From contig NZ_AMGM01000002.1 in the NCBI RefSeq assembly GCF_000298295.1, forward strand, positions 1 through 64,000: 64,000 bases of DNA, given 5' to 3'. Below, in pieces: positions 1 to 8,112 of this stretch. The stretch is from Cecembia lonarensis LW9 (GTDB taxonomy: Bacteria > Bacteroidota > Bacteroidia > Cytophagales > Cyclobacteriaceae). Positions within the stretch are counted from its first letter, which is position 1. Every line of letters begins with the position of its first letter. The notes beneath the pieces are model-generated. The model was not told where the DNA came from. It saw only the letters and a list, made by a program, of their open reading frames with translations, and did no database searches. The position numbers and the translations under genes are program-made.

Positions 1-31
1 ATAATTTTTTTAAAAAAAACCAATTAAAAAC

Positions 32-50
32 TGTTACAAAAATGTCACAA
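32..50. promoter_or_regulatory. Candidate operator shared with 16741-16759
   Basis: The reverse complement of this 19-bp stretch, TTGTGACATTTTTGTAACA, matches positions 16741-16759 at 18 of 19 bases. It consists of two TTGTgACA half-sites as a direct repeat 11 bp apart, one helical turn. It lies about 160 bp upstream of the TPR-AraC gene, and the second copy also precedes an AraC-like gene. AraC-family proteins often bind direct repeats, but the binding protein here is not known. Confidence 0.3.
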
Positions 51-206
51 GTTTTTAAAAATATTATGTTTTTAAAATTTGACACTTTGTTTTGTTGAAA
101 AAGGGCTCAAACTCAATTTTTACTTTTGATTTACAAAAATCCTCTAAATGGGTTTTTGTTAACTAAATAATCTCTTCTCAGGGTATTTTTTTATTAAATT
201 CCGTAA

Positions 207-2042
207 ATGATTGCTCCAACTACTAGAAAATTTAAATTATATCACAGTCGGGTTTTTCTTTGCATCTTCGCGTTAACGTTTGTTATTGTAATCCCTGGAA
301 ACGGACAAACAAAAGTGGAGGATATTGAAACGAATGATCCCAGGATTTTAATTCAAATTTTAAGTTCATGGGAAGGAGATGCAGACGAAATTTTTTGGGA
401 ATTGCTTGATAAGCTGAAGACTAAATCACACGCCGAAAATTACCTTCCTGGTATTTTATCTTACCATAGCGTTCTTTTTCAAAGGAGCAAGGATATATTG
501 CCATTTGCAGGAGCCCTTGATTCATTACAATCAAATTTAGTCAGCAACCTTGAAATTATTCCTCTTGAAAATGAAATTAAATTCCGCATATCTATTGGTC
601 AATTGGCAGTGAAGTTTAGGAATTCTTTCATAGCTAAAGAACAAATTTACAGGTTACAATCACTCCCTTTAGACGTCTATCAAACCGGAATATATCACCT
701 TATGAAAGCGGATCTACATGGTCATTTAGGTGAACTTGATGAAGCTGTTTCGGAATATTTTATTGCGGAATTGATTTTCATAGAATCTGATGATGACTAT
801 TTACTCTATCATACTTATAACGGCTTAGCCATAGCGTTCAATGGTTTGGATGAATTCGATTCGACATTAAAATTTTATAAAATGGCTCTAGATGTCGCGG
901 AAAGGTCTGGAAACCCTGAAAATAAAATGAAAGCATATTCCAACATTGGTATTGCATATGTAAATCTTGGAGAATATGAACTTGCATTAAAATATTACGA
1001 AAAAGGGTTTGAATTTGCTAAAATTCAAAATATGCCTTTAAATCAGGCTCAAAATTTATTGAACATTGGAAACCTTTATAAAAAGAAGCGTGCTTTCTCC
1101 AAAGCACTTGATTATTACAACGCCTCAATAAAACTATGTAAGCAGCATTTCATAGATTATGGCCTGGTGTTGAATTACATGAATCTCTCAGAAATTTACC
1201 AAGAACAAAATGCCTATGAACAATCATTAGGTCTTTTAGATTCTGCATTTTACTATGTTGAAAAAATGGGATTCAAAAAAGAAAAAAGTTTTGTTCTTAA
1301 GTCTTATGCTACACTTTTTGAAAAGTCTGGCGATTATAAAAATGCTTTGGCCTACTTTAAATCTTTTTCTGACTTGGAAAAAGAAGTTTTAAATCAGGAA
1401 AGTAAATCAAAAATTGATGAATACCTTGTCAGATATGAGCTATTAGAAAATGAAAGGAAGCTAATGGAAGCCCAGCTTGAAGCAGAATTCAGTGACAAGA
1501 TTATTAAGGTTCTTGGTATATCTTTATGCTCTTTTGTTTTGGTCTTTGCTGTTGTTACGGTTTACCATTACCGAAATAAAAAGCATGTTCAAATAATACA
1601 GGTTAAGAATAGAGAACTTGATATATGTAGAAGTAGTAAAATATCCGAAGTTTTACAAAATTCTAAGGAATTGACTAATCCTAATCATGAGCTTTTTAAA
1701 AATATTGTTAGACTATTAGAACAAGAAGAAATCTACAAAGACCCAAATTTATCTGTCAAATCCCTTGCAGAAAGGTTAAACTCCAATGAGAAATACATAT
1801 CGAAAGCAATTAATGAATATTGGGGAAGTAATTTTAATCAGATGATCAATGATTATAGGGTGAAAGCCTGCAAGAATTTGATGTTAAAAAACCCGGACCA
1901 TACCATTAATGAGATAATGTATGAAGTTGGCTTTAATAGTCGTACTGCTTTTTATAATGCTTTTTTGAAAAACACGGGGGTCAGCCCTTCCAAGTTTAAA
2001 AATCAATTAGGTAGAAGAAGATCCAAGATTACAGATGTTTAA
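207..2042 (+). CDS. TPR sensor with AraC-type DNA-binding domain
   Basis: A membrane-anchored transcriptional regulator of a type common in Bacteroidota. An N-terminal hydrophobic segment (residues 15-30) resembles a signal sequence. TPR-like helical repeats fill about 90-420 (for example NIGIAYVNLGEYELALKYYEKG), one transmembrane helix lies at about 434-456, and an AraC/XylS helix-turn-helix pair occupies about 505-600, with GFNSRTAFYNAF typical of the second HTH helix. Periplasmic TPRs presumably sense a signal or bind a partner while the cytoplasmic HTH binds DNA. Its target is unknown; the downstream T9SS substrate operon starts 186 bp away and is a plausible one. The ATG at 207 is the first in-frame start that gives the signal sequence. 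Confidence 0.85.
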   Translation: MIAPTTRKFKLYHSRVFLCIFALTFVIVIPGNGQTKVEDIETNDPRILIQILSSWEGDADEIFWELLDKLKTKSHAENYLPGILSYHSVLFQRSKDILPFAGALDSLQSNLVSNLEIIPLENEIKFRISIGQLAVKFRNSFIAKEQIYRLQSLPLDVYQTGIYHLMKADLHGHLGELDEAVSEYFIAELIFIESDDDYLLYHTYNGLAIAFNGLDEFDSTLKFYKMALDVAERSGNPENKMKAYSNIGIAYVNLGEYELALKYYEKGFEFAKIQNMPLNQAQNLLNIGNLYKKKRAFSKALDYYNASIKLCKQHFIDYGLVLNYMNLSEIYQEQNAYEQSLGLLDSAFYYVEKMGFKKEKSFVLKSYATLFEKSGDYKNALAYFKSFSDLEKEVLNQESKSKIDEYLVRYELLENERKLMEAQLEAEFSDKIIKVLGISLCSFVLVFAVVTVYHYRNKKHVQIIQVKNRELDICRSSKISEVLQNSKELTNPNHELFKNIVRLLEQEEIYKDPNLSVKSLAERLNSNEKYISKAINEYWGSNFNQMINDYRVKACKNLMLKNPDHTINEIMYEVGFNSRTAFYNAFLKNTGVSPSKFKNQLGRRRSKITDV

Positions 2043-2227
2043 AGTTGAATTCAATTTTTAAATCATTGGATATTTAATAACTGAAAGTGGTTTTCAGAAA
2101 AAAAGACCAATTTTCCAGAAATGTGAAAATACTTTTCGGGAATCAGAATATTGAGTGGTGAATTTTAAAGTATTTTTGATTTAAATCTTTGATTATTCAA
2201 GTTTGGTTTGTTTAAATTTTCCATTTA

Positions 2228-5200
2228 ATGTTTATGCGTAAGTACCTTTTTTTTGCCTTATTGATGTTAATTTCAGTTCATCTTTTTTCTGGAACTTCAT
2301 TACATCTTAATGAGAGGGTATATGGTGGTTTTTATAAATCTATTCCTTCAGGAGAGAAGAATTTGTTGTATTCAAAAACAAGTGATTTTAGTTCTTGCAG
2401 AGATCTAAAGGAGGATGATATTGATCTGTCACAAAGCTTCTTTGCTATCTGTCAAGGTGAAGGGGTTCAGGTAGAAGTTTCTTCCTCAAGCTTACCTGAT
2501 GCTGAAATTGTATGGTATGCAGATGAGACTTTGGAAACTGAATTATTTAGGGGGTCGGTATTGGAACTTGGCCCGGAGAATTTGACATCAAGCAGATCTG
2601 TTTATGTGACCTTGACACATGAAGAGATCTGTAAGGATGGTATAGCCTTTTCAAAAGAAGTCCAGATAGAAGTTAAAACCCCTCCATCAAAACCTGAATT
2701 TCCTTTTCCTTTTTCCAGCGAGCAAGGTGCATTTTTGGCTCCGGATGCTTTGGAATTGAGTCCTTATAGTTTAACGGCTATTAATGGGAATTCAGAAAAT
2801 TCAGAAGTAGTATGGGTGGACCGTAATTCAAGAGAAATTGGTAGAGGCGAGACGCTCAACCTACCTGAGAATTTACCCTTGGGTACGTTCCAAATAGAGG
2901 TGTATGTGGAAGAAAATGGTTGTATCAGTGAATCTGTCCTGGTTTTGGTCGAAGTTTTGCCTGAACAGCCTTCTGCACCAAACTGTACCCTAGGTGCTAT
3001 AACTATTGTATCCGAAAGAATTTTCCCTTGCAGTAGTAATCTGAATTGTGATGTCATCGAAAAGGACAGAGCAGTGGATAATAACCTGGAAACCTTTTCA
3101 GAAATCAGAGTGAAAGGTGGCCTTAATTCAGGTTCAAACGGTAGGTTGTCACAGGATATTTTATTTACAAATATTGATGGTGTAAAAAATGATGTAGTTT
3201 TTTTTACACTTTCTTTCGGTAATAAGGAGGAGGTTACAGCTTGGGAAGACTACAGGTTTGTCTCTTTACAACTTTTGAATGGATCAGCACGTGTAGGGGA
3301 AGCTATATTTTTGAATAACGCAGATGAGATCAGAGAAATTTTAGATGATGGTAGTGGAAGATATGTCTTTAGGATCCAATCCATGGGTAATTTTGACAGA
3401 GTAAGTGTGACGGTCCGGGCAGGCAGTGCTCAAGAAATTATTGTAAACGTACATCAAGCAGAAATGGTGATCGGGTCTCCGGGAATTCCGACGCAAGCGG
3501 TAGAAGTATGTCAAGGTGATGAACTAGCAATTTTGGAAGTAAGTCCCTTTGAAGGTACCTTGATCAGGTGGTTTGATCAAGAAACTGACGGGAATCAGTT
3601 GCTTTCAGGAAATGTATTTAAATTAGACAATATCAGCGATTTGGAGCCAGGGTTATATACCTACTGGGTTAATCCTGTTAGAGATGGATGTGTTTCCAGA
3701 TTCAGGTATCCGGTAGAACTGCTTATCCATCCGGCACCTGATTCAAATTGGGCCGATGTAAGTACGGAAGGATTGTTTTGTGAAGGTGAAGACATCATTT
3801 TGTCTCCGACCTTGATAGGTGATGGCTTATCATTGAATCCCGATAGCGTTGAGTTTATATGGTTTACCGATCAAACTGCTACAGTCCCGGTCTTGGGAAA
3901 TCTCCCTGGTTATGAGCTTGACGGAGAGGGAAGACTAAGGCTTATTGCTCCTGACTCTGGCCTATATGAGTTGTTTCTATCTTTAAGGAATTTGGAAACA
4001 GGCTGTGCATCTTTACCTGGACTTTTGCAGCGTGTTGAACTGCAGGTGTTGGAAAGGCCTAAAGCCCCAAGCTTTGGACAGGATCTTTTCGAGTTTTGTT
4101 CGGATATTTTACCAACGCTAGCAGACATTAGCGCCCTTGACCAGGAAGTTCAGCTTGTCTGGTACGATGCTGAAGAAGCAACGGAAGCACTGAGTCCGGA
4201 CTTGCTTCTGGAGGATGCCCGTACTTATTATGCAGGCATACGCAATGAATCTGGTTGTGAGTCAGTTGATCGGGTATCCGTAGAAGTTCGGCTTTTGGAT
4301 TGTTCTCCCCGACTCCATTTGACCAAACAGCCTGAAAAGTTGGAAGCTGTTGCAGGAGAAGAGCTTTCTTATGAAATTACTTTGCGCAATGAAGGAATCA
4401 ATACGGCTACGGAAATTGTATTGGTAGACAGCCTTCCACCCGGGACTTCCTTGGTCAGTGCAGTTCCTGAACCGGCAGCGGTTATTGGCAACAAGATTAG
4501 CTGGAAAATAGAGGAGTTGGCTAATGCTGAATCTTTTTCTATTGGGTTGACATTACAAATATCCCCTGCAATTCCAAATGGAAGCCAACTTGAAAATATT
4601 GCTTATGTTGTTGAGTTTGATGGAAAGGAAACTTTGCTATCAACTGAAACGGATTTGATCCCGGTGGTGATTGTGGCTGAAGCCGTCATTGATCTTGAAA
4701 AATCGGCTCTCATTGATACGTTAATAGTCGGAGGGCAGCTCATTTATCGTTTTTCAGTAACCAATCAAGGTCCAAGTGATGCGTTAGGTGTAGAAATTAC
4801 AGATTTTTTTGATGAAAGGCTGATTTTTTCTTCCGATAATCAATTTGATTCAAGGTTGAATTTTGAATTTCTGGAAGGTAACCTGCTTCGCTGGGAAATA
4901 GATACGCTGTTAGTTGGCGAAAAGGTCGATTTTGATTTAATCTTTGAAAGTAAGGAAGATGCCATTCCGGGCCTGATTGAGAATGAGGCTTTACTTAAAT
5001 CAGCTACGACCTTGAGAAATTCGGTCAGTGCTCAATCCAATCCAGTGCTCCTGATTCCTATGCCTGAAACTGAATTGGCATTCGATAAGGTTTCGGAGTT
5101 TGACCGCTACAACGAAGGAGATATAGTGAATTATGTTCTTCGTGTGAAAAATATGGGAGATTTTCCGGCCCTGAATCTTTCCATTAGGGACATTTTTCCT

Positions 5201-7147
5201 TCGGGGCTTGATTTTTTGGTTTCCGATCCGAGTCCTTTAAGGGAAGAGGAGGGGCTTTTGGTGTTTGGTGTTGAGCGGCTTGAAGCGGGTGAGGAGCTGT
5301 TGATCCGTGTGAGTTTTCTATTGGCAGCATCTCCGGAGGGCTTGGTCAACCGAATGGAGGTAGAGGGGGACAATGTTCCCTTGCAGGAAATTGCATCAAT
5401 GGCGCTTTCCAGGAAGGAAGTTCTCCTTGTGCTGGACAAGGAGGTTTCTGAAAATATGGTTTTTCAGGGTGATAGATTTGAGTACAGGATTACTGTGGAG
5501 AATCCGGAGGATGAGCATGCCACGGGTCTGAGGGTAGTGGATGTCCTTCCTGAGGAAGTGGTTTTTGTAGGTGGGGATTCGGGCAGGGGTAGTGTAGGCT
5601 TTGATGCAGTATCACGTACTTTGGTATGGGAGCTGGATACACTGGCCGGAGGGTCAACGGAAGAGCTGTTGGTTTCTGTGGAAGCCCTTTTGTTGGGTGA
5701 GTCTGTAGTCAACCGTGCGGACCTGTCTTACAGGGAGCAGCCCTCAGGACGTTCTGTAGTTGCGGAAGCCAGTCATTCCCAGGTGGAGGTTCCGGTGTCC
5801 GAGTTGTCCCTGGAAAAGCAGGTGCTAGTGGATGGTATTTCGATAGGTGATACGGTGGTATATGAGCTATTGCTGCGTAATACGGGGAATGTTATACTGG
5901 AGGAATTACTGGTCTTTGACAGTCTTCCGGCATCTATGGTATTTCTGGATGCTGATATTGAATTGGAGGGTAGTAGCGGAGGGGTTTTGGAATGGAGCAT
6001 TCTCTCCCTATCACCAGGGGAGGAGTTGCGCTGGCAGTACCGTGTTTTGGTTGAATGGGACACTTCGCTGATAGGTGAAATGCTTGGGAATACGGCTTTC
6101 TACAGTTATTCGGGTGGTAGCGGAGCGAGCAATACGGTGGTCTTATTGGTAGAGGCCCCAGCAGCTGCCCAGCTTGAGTTGGAGAAGTTTGCGGAGTTTG
6201 ACCGTTATAATAAGGGTGATCTTGTTAATTACACCCTCCGTTTGAAGAATGTGGGAGATGTTGCGGCCCGGAATATTGAGATCAGGGACATTTTTCCTTC
6301 GGGTCTTGATTTTTTGGTTTCCGATCCGAGTCCTTTAAGGGAAGAGGAGGGGCTTTTGGTGTTTGGTGATGAGGGGCTTGAAGCGGGTGAGGAGCTGTTG
6401 ATCCGTGTGAGTTTTCTATTGGCAGCATCCCCGGAGGGCTTGGTCAACCGAATGGAGGTAGAGGGGGACAATGTTCCCTTGCAGGAAATTGCATCAATGG
6501 CGCTTTTGCAAAAAACAGCTGCTTTGTTGTTGAATAAGACCGTTTCAGAACCCATAGTAGAGCAAGGTGCTGTAATTGAATATCAAATTTTGCTGGAAAA
6601 TCAAGGCAATGGTACTGCTACCGGAATCACCGTCTTGGATGCACTCCCTTCAGAACTTGAGTTTTTAAGTGTCAGTTCCAGCCTTGGAAGATGGGAGTAT
6701 GACCCCAGCAATCGCTTGGTTAAATGGGAATTGGATGTATTAGAGGCGGGTCAGGATGCTTTGCTCAGGATTCGTGTGCGGGCAATAGCCGTGAATAAGG
6801 GGATCAGGAATGAGGCTGAAATGACACTTAATGAGCGCCTGGAGGAAGGTTATGCGACAAGATCTGCTGTGGAGATGGATATTTTACGTTTTCACATTCC
6901 AAACATGATCTCACCCAATTCAGACAGGATCAATGATTTCTGGGTAATTGAAGGTTTGGACTTGTTTGTTGAAAATTCGGTCATTGTTGTTAATACTTCG
7001 GGTGTAGAAGTATTTCGGGCCACGAATTACAAAAATGACTGGAATGCTCCTGGCTTGAATGAGGGTACGTATTTCTACCGACTGGTTTTGAAGGATATAA
7101 ACAACAGGGTTACTCAGCATCAAGGGTTTGTGACAGTATTAAGGTGA
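2228..7147 (+). CDS. Giant DUF11-repeat surface protein with gliding-type T9SS C-terminal domain
   Basis: A predicted surface adhesin of 1639 residues. A signal peptide covers about residues 1-22. Ig-like segments with W-Y/F-D motifs and paired cysteines fill about 60-690. At least seven DUF11-type repeats follow, starting near 697, 820, 945, 1062, 1192, 1312 and 1430, each with a Y-x-(L/I)-x-(L/V)-x-N core. The last 85 residues match the gliding-motility-associated CHU_C/type B sorting domain: SPNSDRINDFW, then NDWNAPGLNEGTYFY, then a final beta strand. Such domains direct export through the type IX secretion system and usually need a PorP/SprF-family partner, which is the very next gene (TGATG overlap). 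Repeats 3 and 6 share a nearly identical 223-bp DNA block. The ligand is unknown. Confidence 0.85.
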   Translation: MFMRKYLFFALLMLISVHLFSGTSLHLNERVYGGFYKSIPSGEKNLLYSKTSDFSSCRDLKEDDIDLSQSFFAICQGEGVQVEVSSSSLPDAEIVWYADETLETELFRGSVLELGPENLTSSRSVYVTLTHEEICKDGIAFSKEVQIEVKTPPSKPEFPFPFSSEQGAFLAPDALELSPYSLTAINGNSENSEVVWVDRNSREIGRGETLNLPENLPLGTFQIEVYVEENGCISESVLVLVEVLPEQPSAPNCTLGAITIVSERIFPCSSNLNCDVIEKDRAVDNNLETFSEIRVKGGLNSGSNGRLSQDILFTNIDGVKNDVVFFTLSFGNKEEVTAWEDYRFVSLQLLNGSARVGEAIFLNNADEIREILDDGSGRYVFRIQSMGNFDRVSVTVRAGSAQEIIVNVHQAEMVIGSPGIPTQAVEVCQGDELAILEVSPFEGTLIRWFDQETDGNQLLSGNVFKLDNISDLEPGLYTYWVNPVRDGCVSRFRYPVELLIHPAPDSNWADVSTEGLFCEGEDIILSPTLIGDGLSLNPDSVEFIWFTDQTATVPVLGNLPGYELDGEGRLRLIAPDSGLYELFLSLRNLETGCASLPGLLQRVELQVLERPKAPSFGQDLFEFCSDILPTLADISALDQEVQLVWYDAEEATEALSPDLLLEDARTYYAGIRNESGCESVDRVSVEVRLLDCSPRLHLTKQPEKLEAVAGEELSYEITLRNEGINTATEIVLVDSLPPGTSLVSAVPEPAAVIGNKISWKIEELANAESFSIGLTLQISPAIPNGSQLENIAYVVEFDGKETLLSTETDLIPVVIVAEAVIDLEKSALIDTLIVGGQLIYRFSVTNQGPSDALGVEITDFFDERLIFSSDNQFDSRLNFEFLEGNLLRWEIDTLLVGEKVDFDLIFESKEDAIPGLIENEALLKSATTLRNSVSAQSNPVLLIPMPETELAFDKVSEFDRYNEGDIVNYVLRVKNMGDFPALNLSIRDIFPSGLDFLVSDPSPLREEEGLLVFGVERLEAGEELLIRVSFLLAASPEGLVNRMEVEGDNVPLQEIASMALSRKEVLLVLDKEVSENMVFQGDRFEYRITVENPEDEHATGLRVVDVLPEEVVFVGGDSGRGSVGFDAVSRTLVWELDTLAGGSTEELLVSVEALLLGESVVNRADLSYREQPSGRSVVAEASHSQVEVPVSELSLEKQVLVDGISIGDTVVYELLLRNTGNVILEELLVFDSLPASMVFLDADIELEGSSGGVLEWSILSLSPGEELRWQYRVLVEWDTSLIGEMLGNTAFYSYSGGSGASNTVVLLVEAPAAAQLELEKFAEFDRYNKGDLVNYTLRLKNVGDVAARNIEIRDIFPSGLDFLVSDPSPLREEEGLLVFGDEGLEAGEELLIRVSFLLAASPEGLVNRMEVEGDNVPLQEIASMALLQKTAALLLNKTVSEPIVEQGAVIEYQILLENQGNGTATGITVLDALPSELEFLSVSSSLGRWEYDPSNRLVKWELDVLEAGQDALLRIRVRAIAVNKGIRNEAEMTLNERLEEGYATRSAVEMDILRFHIPNMISPNSDRINDFWVIEGLDLFVENSVIVVNTSGVEVFRATNYKNDWNAPGLNEGTYFYRLVLKDINNRVTQHQGFVTVLR
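5186..5408 (+). repeat. Intragenic duplication, copy 1 (DUF11 repeat 3)
   Basis: A 223-bp block that recurs 1098 bp (366 codons) downstream at 6284-6506 with about four base differences. The flanking parts of the same two protein repeats are clearly more diverged, which points to recent gene conversion or duplication in frame. Confidence 0.85.
6284..6506 (+). repeat. Intragenic duplication, copy 2 (DUF11 repeat 6)
   Basis: Second copy of the block at 5186-5408. Both encode the segment from IRDIFPSGLDFLVSDP to EIASMAL. The visible changes are VER to DEG near the middle and two silent differences. Confidence 0.85.
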
Positions 7148-8112
7148 TGGTTATGTTTAAAAGGTCAATATTATTTATTTTCCTCTTGGCCCTTTGCTTT
7201 CAGGCTATTGGGCAGCAATTAGTTAATTTCAGTCAGTTTGTCTTTAATCCGGTCTTTATCAATCCGGCTTATACGGGTTATAAAGGGGAATTATACCTAC
7301 AGACCTTTAATCGCTATCAATGGGCAGGACTGGAAGGTGCTCCAAGGTCTTTAGGCTTCGCTTTGGATTCATTTCATGAGCGCTATGGTCTGGGCTACGG
7401 CCTTATTGTTAGGAATGATCAGGTTGGGCCACACAGGACCTTTTCACTTTATGGAAACCTGGCCTACCATTTACAATTATCAAATGAGAAATTTCTGAGT
7501 TTTGGTGCTTCCTTAGGATTTTCTCAATGGAGATTGGATGAAAGTGTCCTGGATCCCGGTTTTTCTGATGATCCTATCTTGGGTGTTGGTAAAAATAGAA
7601 TGAGCTATCCGGACCTAAAAATAGGGATGTTTTATTATTCCAATTGGGGTTTTATGGGATTTTCCTTTGACAACGCACTGGCGGGGATAATTAGGTTTGA
7701 TGAAGGTGATGTAGTATTTACACCTGGGGTTCATTTGAATTTTTCAGCAGGGATGGCTTTTGAACTGGCAGAAAATCATCTGATCAGACCATCTTTTTTG
7801 TTTAGGGATGATTTTAAAAGCCCTGCAAGTTTGGAATTGTCTTCCTCATGGCTTTATAATCAGCGCATCGGTTTTGGAGTTGGTTACAGGACAAGATTAG
7901 ATTATGCAGGAAGGTCTATAGTTTCTCCTATAAGCAATCAAGTCGCGGTTATTGGCTATTTAGAATTATTTATAAAGGAAAATCTACGGCTTGCTTATTC
8001 CTATGATTATGGCTTAAGGCAGCTAATAGGTAATTTCGATACACATGAACTAAATGTAAGCTTCCGGTTTGGGTCAACCAAAAAAAAGATTTTATCACCT
8101 AGGTTTTTTTAA
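7147..8112 (+). CDS. PorP/SprF family outer membrane protein
   Basis: A beta-barrel protein of the type IX secretion membrane protein PorP/SprF family, about 321 residues. It starts with a signal peptide ending near QAIGQ, followed by the hallmark QFVFNPVFINPAYTGYKG and a WAGLEGAPRS segment seen near the N-terminus of this family. The remainder alternates short beta strands and ends in an aromatic residue (PRFF), as outer-membrane barrels do. SprF-like proteins are tied to secretion or anchoring of cognate SprB-like substrates with type B C-terminal domains, which fits the gene just upstream. The ATG at 7147 shares a base with the upstream TGA; a GTG at 7144 and an ATG at 7153 are alternatives. 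Confidence 0.85.
   Translation: MVMFKRSILFIFLLALCFQAIGQQLVNFSQFVFNPVFINPAYTGYKGELYLQTFNRYQWAGLEGAPRSLGFALDSFHERYGLGYGLIVRNDQVGPHRTFSLYGNLAYHLQLSNEKFLSFGASLGFSQWRLDESVLDPGFSDDPILGVGKNRMSYPDLKIGMFYYSNWGFMGFSFDNALAGIIRFDEGDVVFTPGVHLNFSAGMAFELAENHLIRPSFLFRDDFKSPASLELSSSWLYNQRIGFGVGYRTRLDYAGRSIVSPISNQVAVIGYLELFIKENLRLAYSYDYGLRQLIGNFDTHELNVSFRFGSTKKKILSPRFF

Noticed and set aside
5131-6555. Several antisense ORFs opposite the DUF11 repeats, two of them nearly identical
   Set aside because: They mirror the duplicated coding block of the sense gene and have low-complexity serine/threonine-rich translations.
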